From assembly GCA_023014335.1 (NCBI GenBank), contig JAECYW010000022.1:1178001-1242000 (forward strand): a stretch of DNA of 64,000 nt, written 5' to 3'. The translations under genes and the position numbers were made by a program. The first letter of the stretch is position 1. Every line of letters starts with the position of its first letter. Under the pieces are notes generated by a model. It was not told the DNA's origin. It saw only the letters and a program-made list of their open reading frames with translations, and did no database searches. This stretch comes from Galerina marginata (Eukaryota; Basidiomycota; Agaricomycetes; Agaricales; Galerinaceae). Below are positions 54,608 through 64,000 of this stretch, one piece after another.

Positions 54608-55985
54608 GTTACTTCGCAATTATACCATTTGGAATTTATGCGCAGCCTTTGACTCATGCTAACGTTATATTAGGAGAGGCGTTTCCCTTCTGGGGCGGCC
54701 CCGAATTTAATGGCAACTCAGCGAGATCAAACCCTACTTCATGTCTCTGTGTCTGTGCGTATTTACAGAGAGAGAGCTGGCTTACTAAATTACCTGCAAA
54801 CGGTTTCTCTGCCCCACCTCCTCGGGGCTTTGCTCTATGTCTCCCATCCTCCTTTTTTTATTGAACCCTTGTTTTTACTCCTAGAGACATTTTTGGGATA
54901 GCGGCATCATCACAGTTATCCCTTTCTGCGGGTTGAAAATAGATGAAAGAATTTCTTCGGTAAGTGCCACTGCGATGAGATGAAACGATGGTATTTGACC
55001 ATAATTCTACTTAGATTCCTACGATGATTTGAATTGTTTTACACACGTAGCCAAGTACGTATTACAAATGAGACGAATTCCTCCAGGTGAGTCAACGATA
55101 AAGCATCAATCAGCTAGAAGTCCTTGAATAAGTGATGTAACAAAAGGGTGCAAACGTGCCATGAGAGGCATCAAACCAACGCCGTTTCGTCCTTCTCTGC
55201 TCTTTAAATACCAAAAAAGTGTCCTGCCTCCATGATCAGTTTCGTGTAGCTGTGTTAGATCTGGCTGTAACGAAACCATTTGAGTACACTAGACGCACGT
55301 TCTAGCCTGGGATGAACATAAAATTCATGAGTATGGAAGCACAAGTAGCGCTTTAGTCAGAGTACGGGGAATCCGTTTACGTCCGAGCTGAGTTACTTTG
55401 GTGGGCCGCCGCAGCCACCTTTGATTGTTGATAGTTCGGTATGAAATTTCGGACGATCCTCGCCGGATGACATCTCTCCAGGCTCTGCATCGTGTTGATT
55501 CCTTTCAGTAAGTATCATCAGAAATGGATATACTGGTGTCGTTTGCTATGATATGCTTGACTAAAGTATCGAAAGTGATTCATCGCTGCCATGTAAGCAT
55601 CGATTCGGACTCCTGAAGGAAAAGAGAACAAAACTATCTCGTACGATTTGAGAATTACTAAGAAAAGATGGTGTTCCATAATTTACTTGATGGTGGCGGA
55701 TCATCACATAGCGACTTTCGCAGGTGCTAGATTCCTGGACAATTCTCAGGATGCTTTCCTCTCAGGATGTTTTCCTGAGTGATAGATTGTAACAGTAGAA
55801 TTACATCACGGCGCGAGGACCGCAGGAGCCCCCTACAAAATTGTGGTAGTTGTACTTGTACACCACCATCCCACGTGGAAGCGCCTATTCTTAAACCTAC
55901 TCACGTTCTCTAATTTAGAAATAGAGCCTACCTGGGAGCGATAAGAGGGAATTAAAAAGTTAGAGTTCAGTGTATATGCGACCGC
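54608..55985. other. intergenic, no supported gene
   Basis: Short frames only. 54615-54900 continues plus frames with no recognisable product and is probably 3' UTR. Confidence 0.4.
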
Positions 55986-55989
55986 CTAT

Positions 55990-56320
55990 TCACAGTGAGT
56001 CGGTAGTAGTCATAATTTGTCCGTCCGTGCCCTGCGGCGAGACCTCGGCGACCAAGCCCGGCAGTCCATTTTTAATGCTTAAGCGCCCAAGAGCCAAGGT
56101 GTCTTCGCCGAAGGGGTACGCCTCCTGGAAGGCTTGAGTTAGGAGTGTCAATGTGGAGGGGATGGCTATGACCGCAGCTCGGGCAGCGGGCGGGAGAGGA
56201 TAAATGTTTCGTGCATGAGTTGGAAAGACTAGTACCCACTGCCCGCAGTGATGCCCCTCTGACCGAACCAAAAAGCCAGCTCCATTTGCGACTGAGGAGG
56301 TCTCCACTACCCGCAGTAGA
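55990..56320 (-). pseudogene. last exon(s) of an unrecognised gene, possibly truncated
   Basis: A minus frame ends at 55990 and encodes ANGAGFLVRSEGHHCGQWVL, THARNIYPLPPAARAAVIAI, QAFQEAYPFGEDTLALGRL and NGLPGLVAEVSPQGTDG. Composition and hydrophobic pattern look like real protein. It lacks an ATG: the frame opens at GTGAGTAATC, which reads as an intron donor, and the sequence upstream does not join in phase. I take it as the 3' part of a gene whose 5' end is lost or unrecognised. No domain name can be given. Confidence 0.35.
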
Positions 56321-56845
56321 TTACTCACCGAGTAGAAGAGAATATCAGTACGGCTGGTTTTTTCCTATGGTCATTTCTTTCTCCACTCTCGTTTAGGCAA
56401 CATAAGGCCAGAAGTCGGGAAAGGTCCCACCTATGCGCCGAATTGCTGGCTAATGACACGAAGCATCTTTGCTCGGCATCTGAGTTTGTTTGACGCCATC
56501 TAATCTAAGATCAAGTGGTGCCCAAAATTGGGCGCCTCTCGGCATCTCCTCGCCTTTTAGCTTATTTAGAATCATTCAGGGGTGAATGTGAATTGCAGCC
56601 TCCAGGAATTTATGGCATAGCAATTTTGCTGTCCGAGCGTCGAACATCGACTGGACGCCATTGAAAGTATCTTCAGGCGACCAATACTGACATGACCAGG
56701 CTCCGGGACGCGTAGTGGAGCCTTCGGCCAAGTCTTTCGTTCAAATGGGATCTTCATCGACGATCAAATTGTTATCAGTCAACTGAATGAGTTTAAAAAT
56801 AAGCGATAACATTGGCAAACCCCCGCAGTCGCACACAGTGTTCCA
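56321..56845. other. no supported gene
   Basis: Short frames only; the minus frame at 56572-56757 has an ATG but no recognisable product. Confidence 0.35.
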
Positions 56846-56849
56846 CCAG

Positions 56850-57136
56850 TCAAAGGTGACGGGTGCCGTCGGTCCAGATTTTCCGTTTTCTGCCTAGAGC
56901 TGGTGCAACGATGACGCGGCACTTGCGGAGCCTCAACGCGGAAAGTTTCCAGAATACTATTAAAGCATCCAAGTATATCTGTACTCGGACCTTACGTTGA
57001 TGCACGAGGCTATCGATTGCATTTAGAAGGAGGGTTTGATCCACGAGCGCCGGATGGGTCGGGGGTGACAGGGCGGAACCCAAAGGGGCTACCGCGCCTT
57101 GGAGGCTGTTCCTGTTCCGCCTCTCCTACATTTTAA
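56850..57136 (-). pseudogene. two-exon gene fragment, unknown
   Basis: After a TGTAG acceptor at about 57132, the minus strand reads NSLQGAVAPLGSALSPPTHP and ALVDQTLLLNAIDSLVHQ. A GTAAGG...TTTAATAG intron of about 47 nt can then be removed, and the frame continues FWKLSALRLRKCRVIVAPAL and RKIWTDGTRHL*. The join is in frame and the product protein-like, but no 5' part was found. Family not recognised. Confidence 0.3.
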
Positions 57137-57710
57137 TTATAGCTGCATTCATCTAATTGGTCAGTACGATTATGAGTCACCGTGAATCCCTTCCTCCGTC
57201 CCCTTTTCACTTTACAGGGTGCGGATGCCCGCCCGCGATAGCGTAAAACTTACAGGCTACAGCCCACAATGAAGTGGGTTATTTAAAACTTCGCTTGCTC
57301 CTTTCTGCATGAATAGTGGGAAGCGCCGATCTTTGGGGCCAGAGGAGTCGTCAGCTCATGTAGCCAAGCACGAGTGCCATCTCGGAGTGGTCTTGGAGTC
57401 TACGGATCTCGATGATGTAATATTTTACACGCATGTAAAGGAGCGGAATTTCTGGCCTTGAGAAAGACTATTCCGCGTACCTTCCGGCGCTAATTTATCT
57501 TTTCCTCTCATGATAAGATAGCGTCTTTTCAGGTCTTTTCCGAAAGACTTCTCCCAAGCGCGTCGTCGCCCTGTCAACCACCGCTGGAGATTCCGGTGTG
57601 TGTTTTTAGAAATGATCCTGACCATTGTTTTGGTGTGTTTGGATGCGGTGCAAGGCGGGAGTCTTGGTCCGTAGCTGTGGCGGTACGTCAGTTACGGGAC
57701 AACCGTCGCG
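57137..57710. other. upstream region of the truncated gene at 57793
   Basis: No coding exon supported; ends in a core promoter. Confidence 0.35.
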
Positions 57711-57718
57711 TATAAAAG
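57711..57718 (+). promoter_or_regulatory. TATA box
   Basis: TATAAAAG sits 82 bases before the ATG at 57793, followed by a pyrimidine-rich leader (CCTCCGTCCCCCCTCGTCCC), the usual layout of a strongly expressed fungal promoter. Confidence 0.5.
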
Positions 57719-57792
57719 CTGGATTGGTGAGTGGATATTCCTCCGTCCCCCCTCGTCCCTCCAAACTCGACGTAACTTGACCACCTATCACA

Positions 57793-57890
57793 ATGCCAGG
57801 GAAACACACTAAAGTAGTGCGATTCGCCTACAAAAACACTTTTCACTCACCACCCCCAGCACTGCCGCGGCCCAATTATTTTGACGGGGA
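57793..57890 (+). pseudogene. 5' stub of a small agaricomycete gene (DUF6699-like N-terminus)
   Basis: ATG in good context (CACAATGCC). The encoded start MPGKHTKVVRFAYKNTFHSP followed by PPALPRPNYF resembles the N-terminus I associate with small agaricomycete proteins carrying DUF6699 (MPGK..K.VRFA..NTF.SP.P..P.P.F). After about 30 codons similarity stops and AT-rich unrelated sequence begins. The promoter and 5' end are kept while the rest is gone, suggesting a deletion or an insertion break at about 57880. Family assignment is from memory of the pattern and is tentative. Confidence 0.35.
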
Positions 57891-58740
57891 TGCAAAATCC
57901 ATTGCACGTTGTTTAAATTTTGACAAGAATTTTTGGATTTGCAAAATGTAATCAATATCTTTCAATTTGCCAAAAGCAGAATGTTTGCAATATGTTAGGT
58001 TTAGACTAAATATTGCCCTACTCAAAATGGAATATTTTCCTCTTATTTCACAGTTTTGCAAATTGTGGAGTTTTACCTAGATTTTCCAGGCAAGCAGAAT
58101 TCTATATATCCACCGGAACAAAAGACTTGTAAAATTATAGATTTTACCAATTTTTAACAAGCATGCAGGATGAGGGGCAAAATTCTGAAATTAGAACGAA
58201 ATTAGAACGGTGTGCAAAATGCATAGCAAAAGTCACGTGGAAAAATCGGGAAGATGAGGTGTTTTGCGAAAGTCTAAATCTCATGTCAAAACTAATCGCG
58301 CGCTGAGCGAGGCGCTGACCAGTCGCTCAGCGAGTCGCACGTCGCTCAGCGACCAACTGAAACATCCTCGACTATAACTAACGCTATTCGCAGCGCTTTC
58401 ATCGCAGTGGTTTGACGCTTCCCCGCTACTTCTGCTGCCACCTCTGTATATCACAACCTGCCCTTGCACCCTGTCTATAGCGCCGCGTCTCGCTGCTAAC
58501 CTTGCAGCTCGCGCATTGGGACTCTCGGCTCTGACGAATTTTATCAAGGGTCAACAGAGGAGTTGGTAGAGTCCAAAGTATTTCCAGCAGCCATGCCCCC
58601 CTAATTGTTGTACCCTTTTGTATTAGAGATCCTCCTACTGCCTCAGATCTAGCCTACAATCCGAGTTGTCCTCGAAGCCCAAGCCCATGCGACACCCTCA
58701 TCCCGAAATTACACCCTCAGTTGCTTTTTCCGAGAACCGT
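57891..58740. other. AT-rich block, then GCTGAGCGA hairpin motifs
   Basis: 57890-58260 is strongly AT-rich without coding frames and may be an old element. 58295-58350 contains GCGCTGAGCGAGGCGCT and two TCGCTCAGCGA copies that can fold on each other. A GCGCGCTGAGCGAG direct match occurs again at about 60388. Confidence 0.35.
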
Positions 58741-59455
58741 CGCTAGCGTCCTCAGGTTCGCCACCCGGAAGCCCAAACCCAAATCTAAACCGAAGCCCGT
58801 CCTAGAGTTCAAAAAAACAGTACACTCGCGACAGGCGCAATGTCGCCGATGGCCTCAACATCGACTATCGCGACCTCTCCAAGCTGGCTGCGGAACTCGA
58901 GCTCATTTCAAGCGAGCAGTTTTCCCAGCTCGTCAGCTTGTCGAAGAAGATCACCGACTACAACGCGGACGACGAGACGATGGCGGACCCAGACCAGGAA
59001 CCCAAGGATGCCGAGATTGACGAGGGTGGTGTTACTGTCGTGTTTGACAAAGAGGAGCAGGAGGAGGAGGACGAGGGGGAAAAGGAAGACGAAAACGATG
59101 CAGAAGCCGAAGGCCACGACGAAGACATCGTTATCGGAGGCGAAGCTTCCGGGAAGAACAAAGTCAAAGCCGAAAAGGACATTGTGTATCCTCACTCCAT
59201 CGACGGCTTCTGGGTTCAGCGCCAAATCTTAGAAGTCTATTCCGACCTCCTCGCCGCCGCCGACAAAGCTGCCTCTGTACTCAGCATCCTTAGCTCCGAA
59301 TCCAGCGCCCGCGACGCCGAAAATCAGGTTATGGAGCTCTTCGAGTACCAGAGCTTCCACATCACCCCGAAATTCCTTCGTGTGGTGCACGAAGCTCATG
59401 CGAAGCGACGCCGAGGAAAGAATCAATGTCGAGGTTGCGATGAATAATCTATAAT
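58741..59455 (+). pseudogene. BRR2: N-terminal fragment of the U5 snRNP helicase BRR2
   Basis: The frame from about 58850 reads YRDLSKLAAELELISSEQFS, QLVSLSKKITDYNADDE, an acidic run, DIVIGGEASGKNK, SIDGFWVQRQILEVYSD, ADKAASVLSILSSESSARDA and ENQVMELFEYQSFHITPKFL. These are landmarks of the Brr2 N-terminal region (IDGFWVQRQI, AASVLSIL, LFEYQSFH). After PKFL a frameshift occurs, and the other frame continues VWCTKLMRSDAEERINVEV before a stop near 59450. The helicase cassettes (over 1700 residues) are missing. It is a broken duplicate of an essential splicing gene; the functional copy must be elsewhere. Confidence 0.8.
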
Positions 59456-60520
59456 CTAATCTTGTTTCCTCTCCACGTGATTGGGCTTGGAGATTTCGTT
59501 GTCGAGTCAAGTTTCAAATTTCAACTCATGCTCTCGTCTCGTCTTCCTTGACCGAAACGCTTCCTCATTTTTATTGCGCTATCAACTACTGAGTGTGTCA
59601 TCTGCACGACGATCTTTCCCTGACTCGTGATCTTAAGCCTCAAGTCAGCATTCGGTTCAATGGCGTTTTGAAGAATAGGTTATCGCTATTCGTGAGTCAC
59701 ATTTTGAGATGACACCCTCGGCTTCGTTATGTTGTCTGCTAACCGTGCGTTTTAATTCCGGGATGTGAACATAAGCATCACTCTTGCACAGATCTGCAGA
59801 GGAGCTTTCCTGTTGTACCGAAAAAGCCAGCCGCATGTTTTCCTGTGGTTCATATACGGCAAATTAATAGTATTCTATGCTAAAATTTTATCTCACCGGC
59901 GCGGCTGTTTAGCGCAAGCGCGCGTAGATAAGTTTTCCGCGGGGCCTTTTGGCACCCGGATACACAGCTGGCGCCGACCGCTGTTTCTGAGAGAAACAGC
60001 ACCTAAAAACATGTCTTCTGTTTTTAGCTACTGGCTGTCATGTAAATAGGAATGTTATTTGTTTCGAAAACAGCAGACAAACAGAAGATCCGTTTTCGGG
60101 ATATTTCTCAGACAACAAGATCCCCTATTTCTTTGATGTTTCTCCGTAAAACAGCCGACATAAAGTACTTGTTTTTTTTATCTGTTTCGTAAGAAAACAT
60201 ACGGTCTTTATACTTCCGTGTTTCTGTAGGAAATAGAAGCTTTAATTACAATCACTATTTCTCAAAGATAAAGAGGTCCTTTATTGTAAAGATACAGACA
60301 CAAAAAAAGCACCAGTGTATATTAAACAAACAGAGATTAAAAAAAGATCTTCTGTTTCGAAAAGAAATAGTAAAAGAAACAGCCAGCGCGCGCTGAGCGA
60401 GTCGCAAAGGACGCGATGAGCACGTACTCCGCAACTCCCTCCGCGACGCACGCAGCGGCGCACGGAATCAGTACAAACGACGATCAAAAAGGAGGGCGGC
60501 GGCGTATGCAACAGGGTGAG
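59456..60520. other. non-coding, GAAACAG-rich
   Basis: Repeated TGTTTC/GAAACA and ACAGAAGA motifs in both orientations at 59990-60380. No gene recognised. Confidence 0.35.
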
Positions 60521-60527
60521 TGGTTGA

Positions 60528-60662
60528 GCGTCGGTCAAGAAAGTGGAAGCCGCGGCGCGGTGTGTCGGTGGTTCGAAGAATAGGTACCAACGTCGATCGA
60601 ATAAAGAGCGTCGGTCAAGAAAGGAAGCAGCGGCGCGGCGTGTCGGCAATTCGAAGAAGGGC
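60528..60662. repeat. two-copy tandem repeat, about 78 bp
   Basis: AGCGTCGGTCAAGAAAG ... GGCGCGGTGTGTCGG ... TTCGAAGAA at 60528-60583 recurs at 60606-60657 with small changes. Open minus frames across it are by-products of the repeat. Confidence 0.55.
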
Positions 60663-61141
60663 TAAGGTTCAAAGGATTCATATCTGAAATAAGGGGCGGT
60701 CAGAGCGTGAAAAGAAGCCAAAAAAGTGTTACTCACGGAAGTTGGACCGCGCCATCGACATCCGCCAACCGCCTGATCGTCCCTGCTGTGTTTAAGACCA
60801 CCGTTGGCATGTTGCTGGATTCAGGATAGATTTTGAGTTGATGGGCCAGCTCGCCATTAAGATGGAAAACCAATACTATCACGTAGCCGCCTGGGGTCAA
60901 TTCAAGACGATCACGGCTAGGGTGACGAATTAGCGCACCCGAGTTCGAAAAGATGAAAAATGACGTACAAAAGAAGGAAATCAAAGTCGTTGAAACGACC
61001 GTCAAGTGCTTTCCGAGCCAGAAGGTCTTTCAGCGCCGGCACCACGACATGGCTTAAGAGCATGACTGCCCCTAGCTTGCTGGGGAAGTTGGTACTTGCA
61101 TACCAGGTGAAGAAGCTGGTGTAATCCCAAGTTCTAGACAT
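60662..61141 (-). CDS. small spliced gene, unknown function
   Basis: Three exons (61141-60969, 60916-60737, 60683-60662; introns 52 and 53 nt) join in frame to 124 residues. Both introns have standard borders (GTACGT...CCCTAG and GTGAGT...TTTCAG with a CTGAC branch-like site). The protein begins MSRTWDYTSFFTWYASTNFP, continues VMLLSHVVVPALKDLLARKA and DRLELTPGGYVIVLVFHLNG, then QLKIYPESSNMPTVVLNTAG, and ends YESFEP. No signal peptide or recognisable domain; moderately hydrophobic but without a clear membrane helix. It is hard to predict because the last exon is only seven codons plus the stop. Function unknown. Confidence 0.6.
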
Positions 61142-61224
61142 GAGGAGGTTCTGGAGGGTTGGGTAGCAAGAGAAGGAGCAGTGGTGGTGGTTGGGGAAGA
61201 AAGAAAGCTGGGGAAAGAAGCTGG

Positions 61225-61350
61225 ATGTTGTGATAAACGATGCCAAACGATGTGGCCACAATGTGACAGGCAATGACCAGCAAATCAAACGATGCCAAAC
61301 GAATGTTCAGGCGATGACCACCAGATCAAACGTTGCCAAACGTTGTGCAC
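61225..61350. repeat. short tandem repeat (CAAACGATGCCAAACG type)
   Basis: ACGATGCCAAACGATGTG, CAAACGATGCCAAACGAATG and CAAACGTTGCCAAACGTTGTG recur in a row with ATGACCA(G/C)CA(A/G)ATCAAACG linkers, unit about 40-50 bp. It lies in the upstream region of the small gene at 61141. Confidence 0.5.
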
Positions 61351-61549
61351 ATCATGACTCAATTGGCAGCTGCAGCTAACAACACACAAGCAGGTATCTT
61401 AGGCAACTGAGCCTTCGAGAATGAGAGTGTTGGTCGGACGGCCTTCGATTGATAGTGGTATTCGCATCTCGAAAATTCGTAACGCGACCTAGGCAAGTAA
61501 TGGAAATGACTTGGAAACGAAGTTTAAAACATTAGTTTCTTAGTCTATA

Positions 61550-61960
61550 ACACACATTAAACATAAATATTCGTACCTGTTCCTCTGGTGCAGGCATCTC
61601 CCTGCCCGAATACCCAGCCTCCTTAAGCGTCAACTACGCTGCACCGCCGTTACAGCCCAACGGCCACTTTGCAGAGATACATGGACATTGCTTCAGCCAG
61701 AGTATGCCGAAAATCTAGGGTCTAATAGTGAAATTAGTCGATGAAGACATTAAAATGACAACAAATACTTGCAATGTGTATCATAATTATCCAACCTGAT
61801 TGAGCGTCAGCTACGCCGTTATGGCTCGACGACCAAGCTTCAGATAATACGTGGGCATTATTTAAGCCCTAGTATGGGCACAATTTCGGGCCTAATAATG
61901 AATTAATCGATAAAAGATGTAGAAATGACAATAAATACCTATTGTGTGCATGATATGGAC
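61550..61960. repeat. diverged tandem duplication, unit about 195 bp
   Basis: 61590-61780 and 61790-61960 share AGCGTCA(A/G)CTACGC, CA(C/T)TGCTT/CATTATTTAAGCC-type, GGG(T/C)CTAATA(G/A)TGAA and GACAA(C/T)AAATAC segments in the same order. Non-coding. Confidence 0.5.
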
Positions 61961-63554
61961 CTGCACCTATCAGAGAGACGACATGCCAATATTGCAGAAG
62001 CCACACTGAGGTAGTATAGAAGGCTCAAACTCCACCCTTGGCGTTGTAGAACGTCGATCGCGACGTTCCGCAAGCAGTTCAGTATCCGTCGGAGCCTCCC
62101 AACACAAGCAAGACGCTGACGCGCTGGGGTCCGAAATGGAATTTGAAGGCTGAGTTATCACGCCGCGTCGCGGTGCGATGATGAGGCAAGCACTGCACAA
62201 ATGGACGTCGCACTGGGCATTTGCGAGGACGTAGCAGCGTGGGCGTGGGCTTCGTGCGAAGGAAGGCCGCAGGAACTTCAGGGACGGGCAGAGCTGCTAC
62301 AGAGCTGGTGGGGGGCGGCCGTGGGACAGACGGACGCTACTAGCACATCTCCTGGCGGCGCTGTCGTATTTTTTTCTTAGTTAGGCGATGGTGATGATTA
62401 TGAAGCAGGTATTCACCTGTTTGCCCATCCTTACCGGCTCTCCGCCGTCTTGCGTTTTCGCTGTCTGAGTACGTGCTGGGATGTACGGCGGTTAAACTGT
62501 CTCGAAGAAACAACAAAGGTGCCAGGGGCTATCTGGCGACGAATGCGTAATAAAGCGGGCTAGAGGATGGCCAGGACACAGAACCAAAAATTGAATTGAC
62601 ATTGTTGGTGGATCTGTTGTAGGTACTGCAGAGCGCGTTCATGCAAACCGCCGACAAAGGGTTAATAAGGCAGCCGAGATGACATCAGGAAAGAGGAAGG
62701 GTGTTCAGCGTTAGCGACGGAGAAACAAGCAACAACGATGACAGATGCCGAGCGTCGACGACAACGACGGAGCTGGAGACAAATACACAGAAGGAAGCAG
62801 AGAGTTTTACGAGCACAGAAAGCAGCATAGCAAGGAGAGAGGAAGTAATGGTAAGCTTGCAAAGGGCTATCCCGATGTAAGTACTTACGACGACGGAAGA
62901 AGCACAACCGAAGCACATGTACAACTTGGTCGGTGTGTTTGGCTGACACGCTCAAAACAAATACAGTTCCTTTGCTCGTACCTGGCTCGTACAAGCCGCC
63001 TTACTTGTACACTAAGTCAGATTTTTCCACCGTAATAAACTTAAATACAGAAAGTCTTGATTACTCTAACAATACATTGACCTCGAATGCTTTCACGACC
63101 GCGCGATCAGACAGAGTAAACATCCTTCCTTCATCCCAACTCGGACCACCTAGCACCACCGAAACTGAAATTATTGACATCTTTTTGCAGTCAAGACTCT
63201 ACTAAAGAAGAAATTATGACATCTGCATATTGGCTTCAATTGAATGCTAAGCTAATTGCAAGCCTTGTGTGATGTATGCAAGTGGACAAGTAGTATAGAC
63301 AGGGTATGAGCCCAAACATTGGGGCAAAGAATGCGGTGCAAGAGAGAGAAGCATGGTGTAGCAGCCAAAAACATGACCAAAAGAAAGGGGGCAGACAAGA
63401 ACACATTGTGTGAAGGGTATGATGATGGAGTAGTATAAACAACAAAGTATGGCTGTTTTTAAAAAATAAAAATAAGAGAGAGAAAGATGGGAAAGAAGGT
63501 AATAAATTCTTACAGTGTCTCTTTCATCAATGTGATTTAACCGCCCAGTTTGTT
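61961..63554. other. no supported gene
   Basis: Short frames on both strands. 62745-62880 (plus) has a Lys/Arg/Glu-rich frame ending at a GTAAGT donor (KQHSKERGSNGKLAKGYPD) but no matching next exon. Confidence 0.3.
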
Positions 63555-64000
63555 CTACATAGTCTGTTGCCTCAGAGAATATGTCTTCAAACACCAGGCA
63601 AGCTTGTCTATGTCGTGTCGACTTAGGTGGATTGATGTAGCTGCTGAGTTGACAATGTCGGTTAGGAATGCAGTGATCCTGTCTAAGGGCCAAGTTGCCA
63701 TGCACAGAACCTCTATCTTGTTTTGAACCCCGAAGGAGCAAATGGCTGGTGCGAGAGCAGAAAATTTTGGCCCACAGGCTGATAGGAAGAGCTCCATAAA
63801 GCAGGGATTGGTGGACCTGGCAGAAGGAAAAGATGTCCGCATGTCAGTTGTTACCTTGGGTGCCATAACACTGCTTTCTTGCATAGGAGGGCTCGCATTT
63901 GACCGCGTTTGAATTGCTTTGCTACAGTAAGAGGCTGGGCTTGCAAGAGTCCTTTGCGACGGAGGTAGTGGTAGGACCCAGACTGGCTTGCCGTACGTTT
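63555..64000 (-). CDS. partial open frame running out of the window
   Basis: The minus frame is open from the window edge to a stop at 63555: KPVWVLPLPPSQRTLASPAS, NPCFMELFLSACGPKFSALA, IEVLCMATWPLDRITAFLTD and DKLAWCLKTYSLRQQTM*. The alternative frame over 63490-63620 (EDIFSEATDYVEQTGRLNHI, then a GTAAGA donor) is also exon-like, so the last part may be spliced differently. The 5' end lies beyond the window. No domain recognised. Confidence 0.35.
   Translation of the reverse strand, partial: TYGKPVWVLPLPPSQRTLASPASYCSKAIQTRSNASPPMQESSVMAPKVTTDMRTSFPSARSTNPCFMELFLSACGPKFSALAPAICSFGVQNKIEVLCMATWPLDRITAFLTDIVNSAATSIHLSRHDIDKLAWCLKTYSLRQQTM

Noticed and set aside
55990..56328. Complete 112-residue gene starting at 56328
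   Set aside because: The first codon is GTG within GTGAGTAATC, which looks like an intron donor; kept only as a 3' exon or remnant.
60281..60649. Minus frame of 122 codons
   Set aside because: Lies over the 78-bp tandem repeat and low-complexity T-rich sequence; the apparent internal protein repeat comes from the DNA repeat.
62745..63035. Plus frame with a Lys/Arg/Glu-rich start as a gene
   Set aside because: The frame runs through a likely donor at 62879 into unrelated sequence, and no second exon could be matched.
1..64000. CRISPR arrays, rRNA genes, bacterial operons or plasmid features
   Set aside because: None seen; spliced genes and gene families are fungal.

Overview
The window is nuclear DNA from a filamentous basidiomycete, most likely a mushroom-forming agaricomycete. 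Nearly every supportable gene is broken by short GT-AG introns of about 47-80 nt. The gene content also fits: paired class I hydrophobins, an F-box/LRR-like protein, a MUP1-type methionine permease, a heme-thiolate peroxidase remnant, a modin-like membrane protein and a fungal metallo-beta-lactamase-fold protein. No prokaryotic operon, CRISPR array or rRNA gene was seen. All exon models below were worked out by eye from splice signals and reading frames.

Layout. 0-5 kb: degenerate acidic low-complexity coding remnants. 5.4-5.9 kb: a weak small-gene candidate. 6.7-8.3 kb (-): a single-pass membrane protein with a duplicated ectodomain. 8.3-15.8 kb: mostly non-coding, with another acidic remnant at 10.8-11.5 kb and an inverted-repeat stretch. 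15.9-16.5 kb: a small conserved fungal hypothetical. 17.7-23.0 kb: two adjacent paralogs of a zinc-cluster/coiled-coil family; a third, much larger member lies at 33.5-37.7 kb. 23.3-25.7 kb (-): methionine permease, followed by a broken piece of a second copy. 27.5-29.4 kb (-): two tandem hydrophobins. 29.9-30.3 kb: 3' remnant of a chloroperoxidase/peroxygenase. 30.9-32.6 kb: F-box protein. 38.3-49.6 kb: four paralogs of a small protein with two ubiquitin-like-looking units (two subfamilies), dispersed around a dihydrofolate synthetase gene and a broken copy of its 3' end. 50.6-52.3 kb: MBL-fold gene split by a MITE. 52.9-54.6 kb: modin-like gene. 55-64 kb: fragments (BRR2 N-terminus, a truncated small gene with its promoter), one small spliced gene at 60.7-61.1 kb, short tandem repeats, and an open frame leaving the window.

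The main theme is duplication followed by decay and transposon insertion. Two insertions are dated against intact sequence. One is a 564-bp element with 120-bp inverted repeats and a perfect 8-bp target duplication in the MBL gene. The other is a 589-bp TG...CA insertion with a 4-bp target duplication in an exon of one ubiquitin-like paralog; its intact sister at 49 kb serves as the empty site. The best candidates for undescribed biology are the zinc-cluster/coiled-coil family and the four-member tandem ubiquitin-like family.
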